Source of the DNA: Pseudobutyrivibrio sp. YE44
Lineage (GTDB): Bacteria > Bacillota > Clostridia > Lachnospirales > Lachnospiraceae
Direction: 5' to 3'
DNA length: 64,000 bases
Assembly: GCF_900104335.1 (NCBI RefSeq)
Contig: NZ_FMXT01000001.1
Coordinates: 558,001 to 622,000 of the forward strand
Shown: piece after piece, positions 51,172 through 60,435 of the stretch
How positions within the stretch are numbered: the first letter of the stretch is position 1
How the letters are laid out: every line of letters starts with the position of its first letter
Notes under the pieces: model-generated
What the model was told of the DNA's origin: nothing
Databases searched by the model: none
What the model saw: the letters and a program-made list of their open reading frames with translations, nothing else
Translations under genes and position numbers: made by a program

Positions 51172-52080
51172 CTACACTTCCTGTGCTGGGATCTCCGAAA
51201 GTCCATTATCCTCTGAATCAGATTCCTCTGAGTTATCAACCTCAGCTGGCTTTTCCTCATCTAAAATGACATTTTCGGAAGCTTCCTTGCTACCTTCTGG
51301 CACTGGATTTTCATCAACTGGAGTCGTTGACTCAGCGCCTTGTTCTTCAGTCCCTGCCGTTACCTCCTCTGATGGAGCAACAGTAGGTTCCTTCTCTTTT
51401 TCTTTATCGGCTGTTTCCATTGCTTCCATTAACTTCGTAAGCTGCGTCAATACCTCTTGATACTTCTTAAGAAGATCTTCACTAACGAAGCTTCTATCGT
51501 AATCATTCATTGCATTGTATACACCAGCTGCCTGTCTAATAAGCTCTTGATCTCTGATAGTAACCTGTTCAGCATCTGGAAGCTTTTTGATTGCATCTGT
51601 AAGAAGACTAGCCATGTATTTTGCGTTGTAGTATTCTTCATCGATTACAGATATCATTTTTGACATTTCGTAAAGCTCACCGTCGATAGAAAGCATTGTG
51701 CCTTTCTTATCGTCCTTGGTTACGAAATCTACCTTGCCAGTTAATTCCTGGCCATTAATGTTAAGTGCCACAACCTTGCCAACAATGCTGTTACTCTGTA
51801 TAGTTTCCATGTTGTCTTGAACTGACTGCATAGCCTCTATCTGAGTAAAGGATGCTAGCTGTGCTACGTACTGGCTATTATCGCTTGGTTCCAATGGATC
51901 CTGATATTGCATTTCAGCTACAAGGAGCTGTAAAAACATATCTTTGTTGTATCCAGTATCACGTTTAGCTTCTGATTTAGAGGTTGTGGTAGTTTCATTA
52001 GCTTTAGTTGTTTCCTGTGACGCCTTAGTCTTTGTATATTCACCATTTGTTACAGCTCCAACTAAGAGAGGTTCTGCCAT
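51172..52080 (-). CDS. flgD: Hook capping protein FlgD with long acidic tail
   Basis: FlgD caps the growing hook. The 302-aa protein has the signature KDMFLQLLVAEMQYQDPLEP then SDNSQYVAQLASFTQIEAMQ (residues about 45-90) and VGKVVALNINGQELTGKVDF. Family members then carry a tudor/Ig-like pair. Here the rest seems different: a helical stretch (about 150-215) and a very acidic, disordered tail of about 85 residues (EKEKEPTVAPSEEVTAGTEE onward, ending SDSEDNGLSEIPAQEV). It lies between fliK and the TIGR02530 gene. Confidence 0.9.
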   Translation of the reverse strand: MAEPLLVGAVTNGEYTKTKASQETTKANETTTTSKSEAKRDTGYNKDMFLQLLVAEMQYQDPLEPSDNSQYVAQLASFTQIEAMQSVQDNMETIQSNSIVGKVVALNINGQELTGKVDFVTKDDKKGTMLSIDGELYEMSKMISVIDEEYYNAKYMASLLTDAIKKLPDAEQVTIRDQELIRQAAGVYNAMNDYDRSFVSEDLLKKYQEVLTQLTKLMEAMETADKEKEKEPTVAPSEEVTAGTEEQGAESTTPVDENPVPEGSKEASENVILDEEKPAEVDNSEESDSEDNGLSEIPAQEV

Positions 52081-52101
52081 ACAACTTCTCCTTTCCTGTT
52101 A

Positions 52102-53565
52102 TTACGCCATAAAATCTAGGGTTCCACCATTGTCCTGCATCATCTGAGCAATAAGAATGTCTTCTTCGGACATCATACCTGTCAATCCATCTAAGCTATT
52201 TAAATCGATTCGATTACTTCTCTTAGAGGACTGTTCCCTTGATTGCTCCTCACGTCTTGAATCATTTCTTTGGTTATCTTCGAGATTTCTTTCAAACTCA
52301 TGTGTTCCAACAGAAACTTCAATGGAAGTGACCTTTGTAGAGCTTTGATTCATCTCTGTTCTAAGGTTTGCCATCTGTGATTCAAGTGCAGTTTTTACTG
52401 CATCATTCTCTGTAAAGATTTTTGCAGTAATTTCGTTACCCTTCTGAGTAACTTCAAGGAAAATCTTTCCTAATCCTTCTGGATTTAAAGTTAATTCCAT
52501 TGTTGTACTTTCTGTACTTGTAAGAACTCTTGCCTGTTCAATAAACTGATTTGCAATATCCTCTGCAGTAACTGTTTCTCCTGTTGGAAGATAAACAATC
52601 TTCTGTTCAGGTACAAATTGAGGAGCTTCACTTTGAGTCATTGGAACCGTAGCGTCTGCTCTTACCTCTGTTTCTTTAACAGTCTTGTGTTCCCGGTTAA
52701 AATCAAAGGAATTCTCTTTTTTATCCTGTGGCTGTTCAAAAGACTCTTTATTTTCCTGTTTTATAACTACTTGAGGTTCATTCTTAGCTTCAACAACTGT
52801 CTTTTCAACAGGAGTCTCAACCTTTTCGATAGGTTCATTCTTTTTAATAACCTCAACTGTTACAGGCGAAGCAGCTTCTTCCTTTGGAACTGTAATCTCT
52901 GGAGTTTCCTCTTCAACTACCTTCTCTTTTGGAACTTCAATATCCTCAAAAGGAATATTTTCAGTTTCTAGCTGTGTAACTGCAGTCTCATAAAGATCTT
53001 TGATTTCCACGAAGGATTGTAAATTTTCGTCAAACAACTGATTTGTAAGATCCGTTACCTTCTCCAATATCCCTGCAAACTGATCATCCATAATAAGGGA
53101 AATAGAATCAGTTTCGCCTGTAATCTCAGCTACGACCTGAGCCAGACTCTGAGGATTAAGTAAATCAATAAAGGTAAGCCCTAGATTTTCCATTGCAAGC
53201 TTAATATCTTCCTCGGTCACATCAAGCTCTTCTTTAATCACTTCTACGACTTCCTCTATCACCTCATCTACTTTCTCAATAATTTCCTCAGGATTATTCT
53301 TATCCTCCACTGAATTATCTGTGGTTATCTCTCTTTTTTGAGAGGATACCTTCAGGGAAGAATCCTTAGAATCCTGCTTCTCGCTGGAAACCTGCTTAAC
53401 AGTAGAATCAGTATTACTGTCTGCCTTAGGGACATTGTCAGCAACGTTCTTCAAAGCCTTTTCAAATAATCCAGTGGAGTTGGCTGCGGCTGCTTTATCA
53501 GCGGCAACAGTAACATCAATCTGTTTTACCTGAACCAGCAAGTTTGACACATTGCTACTTGTCAT
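52102..53565 (-). CDS. fliK: Flagellar hook-length control protein FliK
   Basis: FliK measures hook length and triggers the FlhB specificity switch. The 487-aa protein has a long hydrophilic Glu/Lys/Val-rich N-terminal ruler region (about 50-310) with many charged clusters and a C-terminal Flg_hook domain (about 340-430): TTMELTLNPEGLGKIFLEVT, GNEITAKIFTENDAVKTALE and ESQMANLRTEM. The sequence ends with a charged linker and a LDGLTGMMSEEDILIAQMMQ tail. Its place between motE-like and flgD genes is normal. Confidence 0.92.
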   Translation of the reverse strand: MTSSNVSNLLVQVKQIDVTVAADKAAAANSTGLFEKALKNVADNVPKADSNTDSTVKQVSSEKQDSKDSSLKVSSQKREITTDNSVEDKNNPEEIIEKVDEVIEEVVEVIKEELDVTEEDIKLAMENLGLTFIDLLNPQSLAQVVAEITGETDSISLIMDDQFAGILEKVTDLTNQLFDENLQSFVEIKDLYETAVTQLETENIPFEDIEVPKEKVVEEETPEITVPKEEAASPVTVEVIKKNEPIEKVETPVEKTVVEAKNEPQVVIKQENKESFEQPQDKKENSFDFNREHKTVKETEVRADATVPMTQSEAPQFVPEQKIVYLPTGETVTAEDIANQFIEQARVLTSTESTTMELTLNPEGLGKIFLEVTQKGNEITAKIFTENDAVKTALESQMANLRTEMNQSSTKVTSIEVSVGTHEFERNLEDNQRNDSRREEQSREQSSKRSNRIDLNSLDGLTGMMSEEDILIAQMMQDNGGTLDFMA

Positions 53566-53628
53566 GTAATCCCTCCTTTCACATATTCTGTTTTCAAGCT
53601 ACTATAAGACTTATGCTTCCATTGGAAC

Positions 53629-54519
53629 TTATGGTTCCATCATCTTTGTAAGTGTTGCAGCATTTTCCGTACTCATTGCTGCTAGAATATTTGATCGTGT
53701 ACTTGCATCCATTGCCTGAAGGATTTGAGCTACCAAATCAAAATCATCAGTCATCTCATCAAAAATTGCGGCTGCATTTTTTGCCTTCATGCTAGTGTAG
53801 GTTTTTACGTAATCCTCAATCTCTTTGTCAGTTTGAAGCTGTGTAACAACCTGCTTATAGATTGCTGCTGCGTTTTCCGCATCAATGGACTCATAATATG
53901 TCTTATATTCATTTATATCGGGTGCATTTTCAGAAAAAACAACCTCTTCATAAAATTTTTCTTTGGTCTGTTCAAAGGCAGCTTCGTTGGCCTTATATTC
54001 CGCCAGTTCAGCTGCAGCTGTTTCTAATTCCTTAACATAATCAGCATTTTCTGTATTTGCATTCTTCAGCTCTTCCAATTCTTTTTCAAGCTCTTTAATC
54101 CTATCCACTGCATCTTCAACGGTGCTATATTGTGCATAAGGATCATCTACAACTTCCTCAGGTAAATATTCCTCAATACCTGGAAGAATTCTATTAACAT
54201 ATGGTACATCCTTTAAAACAGGAAAAAGAACAGTAGACCCAAATCCGCCTACATCCATCTTTACCAGGAACGCAAATATAACGAGCCAAATAAGAATTAT
54301 AAGCAACACAACAAAGGCCATAATAATGCCACCACCAATACCTAGGCGTTCCTCATCCTCTGGTAGCGTTTCACCGTTGGCCTTTGCTTCTTTACGTCTT
54401 TCCTTTAAAGCCGCCTTTTCCGCCTTTTTTGCTTCTTTTTCAGCCTTTTTAGCCGCCTTTTTTGCTTCCTTATCGTCTGCTGCTGGTGCTGTGCTCTGAG
54501 TTTCTGCTACATCTGCCAT
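53629..54519 (-). CDS. MotE/YlxF family membrane protein with MgtE_N-like C-terminus
   Basis: The 296-aa protein starts with a Lys/Ala/Glu-rich helical segment (about 12-55), has one membrane helix (IIMAFVVLLIILIWLVIFAF, about 66-88), a coiled coil (VEDAVDRIKELEKELEELKN onward) and a C-terminal helical repeat domain like the MgtE intracellular N-domain (MKAKNAAAIFDEMTDDFDLV, ILQAMDASTRSNILAAM). Such proteins occur between fliJ and fliK in Firmicutes (YlxF) and as MotE in alpha-proteobacteria, where they support stators. The ribosome site is normal. Confidence 0.88.
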   Translation of the reverse strand: MADVAETQSTAPAADDKEAKKAAKKAEKEAKKAEKAALKERRKEAKANGETLPEDEERLGIGGGIIMAFVVLLIILIWLVIFAFLVKMDVGGFGSTVLFPVLKDVPYVNRILPGIEEYLPEEVVDDPYAQYSTVEDAVDRIKELEKELEELKNANTENADYVKELETAAAELAEYKANEAAFEQTKEKFYEEVVFSENAPDINEYKTYYESIDAENAAAIYKQVVTQLQTDKEIEDYVKTYTSMKAKNAAAIFDEMTDDFDLVAQILQAMDASTRSNILAAMSTENAATLTKMMEP

Positions 54520-54521
54520 AT

Positions 54522-54977
54522 CTACTCTCCCTCTTCCTCTGGATTAAAAAACCTTGAACTAACTAATTCATCTGTTATCTTATTTTCTTCATAATCAAGC
54601 TCTGCCACGAATTCCTCGAAGGCATGCTCTCTTAGTTTTTCATGCATCTTTCTTTCCATCATTACCGTATTAAGTCGTTTTCTCGCATTTTCCAAGGCCT
54701 TCTGAGCCTTGGAAACCTCAATCATCTGATCGCGTAGGGCAACCTTTATGGAGGTAATAGCACTTTTACAGGTTTTAATTTGTTTTATATCGATATTACC
54801 AACAGAAAGTTCCTTAAGTTGACGCTCATAGCCTGCCTGTCTAATCATTAAGTCTCGAAGCTTTTGCTGTTCTTCATTAAACCTGGCAGTAGCCATACCA
54901 AAATTGGCTTTTTCCTGTTCTTCTAATTTCTGTTTCAATTCAAGAATATTTTGCATTCGATAAACAAACTTAGCCAA
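54522..54977 (-). CDS. fliJ: Flagellar export chaperone FliJ
   Basis: FliJ is the central stalk of the FliHI ATPase. The 151-aa protein is a two-helix coiled coil with little other signature: FVYRMQNILELKQKLEEQEK at the N-terminus and AQKALENARKRLNTVMMERK in the return helix, followed by a HEKLREHAFEEFVAELDYEE end that is typical of FliJ. It lies 13 bp after fliI. Confidence 0.9.
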   Translation of the reverse strand: MAKFVYRMQNILELKQKLEEQEKANFGMATARFNEEQQKLRDLMIRQAGYERQLKELSVGNIDIKQIKTCKSAITSIKVALRDQMIEVSKAQKALENARKRLNTVMMERKMHEKLREHAFEEFVAELDYEENKITDELVSSRFFNPEEEGE

Positions 54978-54990
54978 AATGCATCACCCC

Positions 54991-56301
54991 TTATTCCTGA
55001 AAGATATCAGTCATCATCTGAATAATTTCATCAAACTCAAACTTGTCATGAGTCTGCTGTAAAAGGAAATCATTAACAGCATCTATCTTTTGAATAGCAT
55101 AATCTATAGATTTATTAGAACCATTTTTATAGGCACCAATATTAATCAAATCCTCTGCCTCCTGATAGGTAGCAAGGACGTTTTTCAGCTTACCAGCAAC
55201 AGCCTTATGCTCCGGAGTTGCCACAGCAGACATAACTCTGGAAATAGACTGCAGCACATCAATTGCAGGATAATGATTCTTCTGGGCCAGCTTTCTGTTT
55301 AACATAATATGTCCATCAAGAATAGATCGAGCTGTATCAGTAATTGGTTCATTAAAATCATCACCATCTACAAGAACCGTATAAAGCCCCGTTATTGAAC
55401 CCACATTTGAATTTCCTGCACGTTCGAGAAGACGAGGCATCTCTGAATAAACCGAAGGTGGGTAACCCCTTGTTACAGGCGGCTCACCTGACGCCAGACC
55501 TATCTCTCTTTGTGCCATAGAAAAACGTGTAAGTGAGTCCATCATAAGAAGAACATCCTTACCTTGATCTCTGAAATATTCTGCTATCGCTGTAGCTGTA
55601 AGGGCAGCCTTTTTTCTTATAAGAGCTGGTTTATCAGAGGTTGCGCAAACCACAACAGAACGAGCCATACCCTCAGGGCCTAAGTCATTTTCTACAAACT
55701 CTCTAACCTCACGACCACGCTCTCCAATTAAAGCAATAACATTTATCTGAGCCTTGGTGTTTCTTGCAAACATGCCCATCAAAGTAGATTTACCAACGCC
55801 TGAGCCTGCAAATATACCAATTCTTTGGCCCTTTCCAACAGTTATAAGACCATCTACAGCCTTAACTCCCAGAGACAAATGCTCCTTAATAATTACTCTA
55901 GACATAGGATCAGGTGGGTCTGCTTCTGCAGGATATTCCTTTAGATTATCAAACTCCGTCAAATCATCTACGTCCGATGGAACGCCAAGACCGTCGACGA
56001 GATGCCCCAACAACTGGTCGCCTACAGCAACCCCGAGAGGATGTCCTGTATTTTCCACCATGCATCCAACACCAATACCTTCAACATTCTCATAAGGCAT
56101 CAAAAGCAGACGTTTGTCTTTAAATCCGACAACCTCTGCTTTTATTCTCTGATCAGAGCCCTCTACGATAATTTCACATAAATCACGAAGCTTAGCCTCT
56201 GGTCCTACTGATTCAATTGTAAGTCCTACTACCTTTACAACCTTGCCAAGAGATTTAAAGTAATCTTTCTCTGTCAGCTGCATCAATAATCCCTGATCCA
56301 C
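54991..56301 (-). CDS. fliI: Flagellum-specific ATPase FliI
   Basis: FliI is the export ATPase, related to F1-beta. The 436-aa protein has Walker A GIFAGSGVGKSTLMGMFARN (about 166-185), the GERGREVREFVE segment, Walker B KDVLLMMDSLTRFSMAQREI, and GEPPVTRGYPPSVYSEMPRL. The start is GTG at 56301; AGGAGG lies 4 bases upstream, slightly close. It follows fliH by 8 bp. Confidence 0.97.
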   Translation of the reverse strand: MDQGLLMQLTEKDYFKSLGKVVKVVGLTIESVGPEAKLRDLCEIIVEGSDQRIKAEVVGFKDKRLLLMPYENVEGIGVGCMVENTGHPLGVAVGDQLLGHLVDGLGVPSDVDDLTEFDNLKEYPAEADPPDPMSRVIIKEHLSLGVKAVDGLITVGKGQRIGIFAGSGVGKSTLMGMFARNTKAQINVIALIGERGREVREFVENDLGPEGMARSVVVCATSDKPALIRKKAALTATAIAEYFRDQGKDVLLMMDSLTRFSMAQREIGLASGEPPVTRGYPPSVYSEMPRLLERAGNSNVGSITGLYTVLVDGDDFNEPITDTARSILDGHIMLNRKLAQKNHYPAIDVLQSISRVMSAVATPEHKAVAGKLKNVLATYQEAEDLINIGAYKNGSNKSIDYAIQKIDAVNDFLLQQTHDKFEFDEIIQMMTDIFQE

Positions 56302-56309
56302 TTTGCCTC

Positions 56310-57212
56310 CTAGCTTAGAGCTTTAATTTCTCTTATAAGATTATCTAATTCCGTGTCTATACTACAATCAAATATTCCACCATCAGTCTCTATAATACAT
56401 TGGCTGTCGTTCAAAAGAGGATCAGCAATTACATCCAATCCAACCTCTGCTCCAACTTTTCCTTGAATCTCATCCTTTTTGCTTTTAATAAATTCTGCAT
56501 TTGCGTCACTAACCTTGATTTGCATCTGGCCGGTGCGTTCAATTTTCATAATACAGTGGTCTAAAAGATGATAAATAACATCTTTCTTTCCAGAAAGCTC
56601 CGCAGAAAATACCCTTTCAAAAACAGGAAGACACATTTCAACGATTTCTCGTTCCATCTCAATCTGCTTTTGCATATATTCATTTTCAATACGATCCACT
56701 TCCGCCTGCATATTATCTCTGGCATTTGCCAGTTCTAAAGCAGCTCTCTGGGTACCTTCGTTATAGCCTTCCTTTTCGCCATCCTGTCTGGCTAAATTTT
56801 TCATAGCATCAGCATTTAGCTGAGCTGCATTTAAAATCTCCTCAGCCTGAGCATTTGCGTCAGCGATAATTCGCGCTGCCTCTTCATTAGCCTCATCAAT
56901 AATTGCTTGAGTATCCACAGAAGGTATAACCTCAGGCTCCTCCTGTTGCATAATTGTATCCGCCAAGCCTAAAAACTCATCTGGGTCCATTCCTTCAGGA
57001 ATCTCCTCACCAGACTCTCTCATAGCCTCAAGCCTTCGCTCGCGCTCAAGTTCTAAAAGACGGGCCTTATAAGCCTTTTCTTGTTTTAAAATCAGTTCTC
57101 TAGCTTTATCGTTCGAGTCAATAACAAGTTCATTAGTCTCCCCATCCTCAGTTGCTTCGTTAGGAGCAACCAAGAAACCATAAACCACATTGTGACTAGA
57201 CAACGAGCTCAT
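56310..57212 (-). CDS. fliH: Flagellar export regulator FliH
   Basis: FliH binds FliI and connects it to the C-ring. The 300-aa protein has a variable N-terminus, then a charged helix (EARELILKQEKAYKARLLEL), an Ala/Glu-rich coiled coil (EANEEAARIIADANAQAEEI) and a C-terminal domain with MKIERTGQMQIKVSDANAEF and CIIETDGGIFDCSIDTELDN, the most conserved FliH motif. It overlaps the end of fliG by 17 bp. Confidence 0.92.
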   Translation of the reverse strand: MSSLSSHNVVYGFLVAPNEATEDGETNELVIDSNDKARELILKQEKAYKARLLELERERRLEAMRESGEEIPEGMDPDEFLGLADTIMQQEEPEVIPSVDTQAIIDEANEEAARIIADANAQAEEILNAAQLNADAMKNLARQDGEKEGYNEGTQRAALELANARDNMQAEVDRIENEYMQKQIEMEREIVEMCLPVFERVFSAELSGKKDVIYHLLDHCIMKIERTGQMQIKVSDANAEFIKSKKDEIQGKVGAEVGLDVIADPLLNDSQCIIETDGGIFDCSIDTELDNLIREIKALS

Positions 57213-58203
57213 CCGAACCTCCTCTTGAAATTACGATTTCTGCAGAATCCTCAAGCTTTCTGATAATACCAACAATCTTCTGCTGAGCCTCTTCAACATC
57301 CTTCATACGTACAGGACCCATGAATTCCATATCTTCCTTAATCATAGCTGCAAGACGAGAAGAAAGGTTCTTAAAGATTGCAGCCTGAACCTCATCATTA
57401 GCTCCCTTAAGTGCCACGCCAAGATCTGAATTATCAACATCTCTAAGCACACGCTGAATAGCTCTGTCGTCCAGAAGAAGAATATCCTCGAATACGAACA
57501 TCTTCTTTCTGATTTCTTCAGCAAGCTCTGGCTCTTCAATTTCAAGAGACTCCATGATACGTTTTTCTGTACCACGGTCTACTGTGTTCAAGATATTTAC
57601 TACCGCATCTACGCCGCCGGCGATAGTGTAATCCTGATTAATAAGAGATGAAAGCTTACGTTCAAGTACACGTTCAACCTCTTTAATAACTTCTGGGCTG
57701 GTTCTATCCATAAGTGCTATACGTCTAGCAACATCAGCCTGTTTTTCCGGAGGAAGAGCACCGATAATCAACGACGCCTGTCCAGCAGACAAATATGACA
57801 AAATCATAGCAATTGTCTGAGGATGCTCCTCCTGTATAAAGTTCAGCACCTGAGAAGGTTCTGTCTTTCTGATAAACTCGAAAGGACGAACCTGTAGTGA
57901 TGCAGTAAGCTTGGTAATAACATCCTGGGCACGGTCGTCTCCAAGAGCCTTCTCCAAAAGCTCTTTGGCATAACCAATACCACCTTCTGCGATGTATTGC
58001 TGAGCCAAGCATACCTGATAAAATTCTTCGATAACCTCTTCCTTGAGCGCAGGAGAAATACTTCTCGTATTAGCAATCTCCAGAGTCAATTCTTCAATTT
58101 CCTCTTCCTTGAGATGTTTAAAAATCTGAGCTGATTTCTCTGGTCCTAGGGCGATTAAAAGTATTGCGGCTTTTTGTACGCCATTCATGTCTTCTGCAGC
58201 CAT
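57196..58203 (-). CDS. fliG: Flagellar motor switch protein FliG
   Basis: FliG transmits stator torque to the rotor. The 335-aa protein has the N-terminal FliF-binding domain (GVQKAAILLIALGPEKSAQI), the middle domain with EEHPQTIAMILSYLSAGQAS (EHPQ motif for FliM binding), and the C-terminal torque domain with MFVFEDILLLDDRAIQRVLR and DVDNSDLGVALKGAN, including the charged torque residues. It lies 4 bp after fliF. Confidence 0.98.
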   Translation of the reverse strand: MAAEDMNGVQKAAILLIALGPEKSAQIFKHLKEEEIEELTLEIANTRSISPALKEEVIEEFYQVCLAQQYIAEGGIGYAKELLEKALGDDRAQDVITKLTASLQVRPFEFIRKTEPSQVLNFIQEEHPQTIAMILSYLSAGQASLIIGALPPEKQADVARRIALMDRTSPEVIKEVERVLERKLSSLINQDYTIAGGVDAVVNILNTVDRGTEKRIMESLEIEEPELAEEIRKKMFVFEDILLLDDRAIQRVLRDVDNSDLGVALKGANDEVQAAIFKNLSSRLAAMIKEDMEFMGPVRMKDVEEAQQKIVGIIRKLEDSAEIVISRGGSDELVV

Positions 58204-58207
58204 AACC

Positions 58208-59821
58208 TTATCCCCAATCCTCGTTTAGCCAATTTCTCAAAAGCTGAGCAACAGCTTCTGGTTTCTCATCCACAAACTTTTCAATAAGTAAGCGGGCTTC
58301 AGATTTCTCTGTATAACCAATATCTTCAAGCTCCTCCTCCTCTTCCTGAGCAGTAGAAGCAATAAGATCATCAATAGTAAGTTCTTCTTCAACAGGCTCC
58401 TCTTCCTCAACCTTAAGACTTCTAAATACAACGAAGCCAAGCATTGCAAAGATAAGTAAAGCAAGTATAATCTGAAGAATATCTGTAAGCTCGATTCCAG
58501 AGCCTTCAGAATACTGGAACATAGGAATTTCGTATGCTACTACCTTTACGTTGGCAGTTGGGAAGCCTGTAGTCCTTGCAACCACTTCAACGATGTCGTC
58601 GGATACTTCCTGCTGAACAGGATTTGAGTTGGCCTTAACGAATTCATCAAAGGTCTGTCCAGCCTCCTCAAGAGTACCATCCTTTTCCATCTTGTCTTGA
58701 TTATAAATCGCGAACTTCTTGCAGGTTACAGATATTGACGAATCCTCTAATACCTGTTTACCCATTTCATCCTTGTGAGTGGTTATTGTCTCACTTGGTA
58801 AATAATCCTTTTCAAACTCCTCTGTAGAGGTTGAAGTCTTATTCTCATCTTCTATTACATAAGTGGTATCATCATCGTTTGAATCTGTACCCGGAACACC
58901 ACCGGCACCACTTGTAGATGTAGAGCTAGAACCCGATTCACTATCAAGATAACCTTCTGTACGTCCTTCATCTACGTAGTACTTATAGTCAGTGTAAGCA
59001 TGCTCATCAAAATTCATTGAAAGATTTACACCAACAGAAACAGTATCATAAAGATTCGTGCCCTCAAGTACTGTTTGAACTCTTGATGAAATCTCGTTTC
59101 TAGCTTTATCCCTTACATCCTGATTTGCCGACGCAGCTCCAGCTGCTGTACCAGTATTAGCGTTAGGATATAAGAGGTTTCCATCTGTATCCATGATAGT
59201 AATATTGTCATCTGTCAAATTACCAAGGTTCGTAGATAGTAACTTGGCAATGCCTGCAACTGTAGCATCTGGTATAGGCTCAGAAAGTGTAAGCATGACA
59301 GTTGCGTAGCCATCTTCATTTTTAGCAATAATAGTTCCGTCATCCTCAGGAATATTTAAGGTAACATCTGCCTTTTCAACCATGTTAAGACTAGATATTG
59401 TTTTTCCAAATTTTTGTTCCAAAAGAACCTTGTATCTCTTTTGTTTATCTGCCTCTGTAGTTGAGAAGCTGCCATCTATAACATTGTCAATTGTGTAGTC
59501 TGATGTAGGGATTTCATTAGAGCCAAGAAGAATATTTGCAGCAGACAAATCCTTCTCGTTAATGTAGAAGGTAAAACCATCCTCACTAAGCTCATACTTA
59601 ATATTATTATCCTCTAAGAGAGTCTTAACAGTAGATGCTTGTTTTCCATCCTCACAAGCAATAAGTTGAACCATAGTAGGGCGTGTTATAACCACTGCCA
59701 AAATGATAAAAGACACAATAACAACAGCAGTAATTGACACAATCAATACCTGCTGCCGTCTTGTAAACTTTCTCCACCATTCTAGAAACCTATTCAGTAA
59801 AGCCTGAATTTGTTCTGGCAT
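58208..59821 (-). CDS. fliF: Flagellar MS-ring protein FliF
   Basis: FliF builds the MS-ring in the membrane. The 537-aa protein has two membrane helices (about 26-47 VLIVSITAVVIVSFIILAVV, and about 448-468 LTDILQIILALLIFAMLGFV), the YscJ-like periplasmic domain (KTLLEDNNIKYELSEDGFTF, VLLEQKFGKTISSLNMVEKA), a ring-building motif domain and an acidic low-complexity insert (about 295-330), and a C-terminal FliG-binding tail (KPEAVAQLLRNWLNED). The ATG has a GGGGGA site. It is separated from fliE by the unusual structured gap. Confidence 0.97.
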   Translation of the reverse strand: MPEQIQALLNRFLEWWRKFTRRQQVLIVSITAVVIVSFIILAVVITRPTMVQLIACEDGKQASTVKTLLEDNNIKYELSEDGFTFYINEKDLSAANILLGSNEIPTSDYTIDNVIDGSFSTTEADKQKRYKVLLEQKFGKTISSLNMVEKADVTLNIPEDDGTIIAKNEDGYATVMLTLSEPIPDATVAGIAKLLSTNLGNLTDDNITIMDTDGNLLYPNANTGTAAGAASANQDVRDKARNEISSRVQTVLEGTNLYDTVSVGVNLSMNFDEHAYTDYKYYVDEGRTEGYLDSESGSSSTSTSGAGGVPGTDSNDDDTTYVIEDENKTSTSTEEFEKDYLPSETITTHKDEMGKQVLEDSSISVTCKKFAIYNQDKMEKDGTLEEAGQTFDEFVKANSNPVQQEVSDDIVEVVARTTGFPTANVKVVAYEIPMFQYSEGSGIELTDILQIILALLIFAMLGFVVFRSLKVEEEEPVEEELTIDDLIASTAQEEEEELEDIGYTEKSEARLLIEKFVDEKPEAVAQLLRNWLNEDWG

Positions 59822-59891
59822 TTAGATTCCCCCTTTATTGTAGACTTTTTCTCGGTGCTAAAGCACCTACTTGGCTAAGGAACATTATCCT

Positions 59892-60085
59892 TGTTACTAT
59901 TCAAACTGACTTCACAAGCATTCATAATGGAAAGCTTTCAGCTTTCTTTCCCGGTGCTTTGCACCTAACATTATTCATGCTTGAGAAGTCACTGATTCCA
60001 GTTATGAAATATTTAATTAGCATTCTTTTATAAGCAAGCTTAACAAGAATTGCTCCTTAAATATTTCAAACTTTGAATAGTAACA
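59892..60085 (-). ncRNA. Cloverleaf-like structured element between fliE and fliF
   Basis: TGTTACTATTCAAA (59892-59905) and TTTGAATAGTAACA (60072-60085) form a perfect 14-bp closing stem. Arm A pairs 59908-59929 with 59969-59990 (19 of 22 match) and carries two tip hairpins, GAAAGCT/AGCTTTC and GGTGC/GCACC. Arm C is a small ACTG/CAGT hairpin (59991-60002). Arm B pairs TGAAATATTTAA (60005-60016) with TTAAATATTTCA (60057-60068), perfect over 12 bp, with inner stems. All 194 bases are used. The stem touches the fliE stop. A further GGTGC/GCACC hairpin (59854-59867) lies nearer fliF. Function unknown. Confidence 0.6.
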
Positions 60086-60388
60086 TTAGACCTGCATCTG
60101 CATGATCTGCTGATATGCATCGAGAATTCTATCTCTTACTGCAACTGTATACTGCAGTGCAATATTTGCCTTCTTTTCAGCAATCATCAAATCATGAGTG
60201 TTATCTGTCTCACCCAATGCAAAGGCAACCTGTTCCTGATTCGCCTTTTTAATCTGAGCATTGGTATCATCCATAAGGTTCATAACAGAATCAAGCATGC
60301 TCTGAAAACCTTTTTTAGGATCAACCTTTGTATCCTCATTAGTGATAGGTGTTGTACCATACAATCCATGAATAGCAGAAATACTCAT
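60086..60388 (-). CDS. fliE: Flagellar hook-basal body protein FliE
   Basis: FliE joins the MS-ring to the rod and is the first exported rod substrate. The 100-aa protein has the family C-terminus ANIALQYTVAVRDRILDAYQ then QIMQMQV, and a middle NQEQVAFALGETDNTHDLMI. It lies 47 bp after flgC. The cloverleaf-like element starts exactly at its stop codon. Confidence 0.97.
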   Translation of the reverse strand: MSISAIHGLYGTTPITNEDTKVDPKKGFQSMLDSVMNLMDDTNAQIKKANQEQVAFALGETDNTHDLMIAEKKANIALQYTVAVRDRILDAYQQIMQMQV

Positions 60389-60435
60389 TTAGTTTCCCCC
60401 ATAAATACCTTCAAAACTCAAAACTAATAACTGTA

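Noticed and set aside
59892-60085. Mobile element (MITE) as the explanation for the fliE-fliF cloverleaf
   Set aside because: The 14-bp inverted ends would fit, but I see no flanking target duplication and no second copy in the window, and the internal stems are highly organised. Not excluded, only not preferred.
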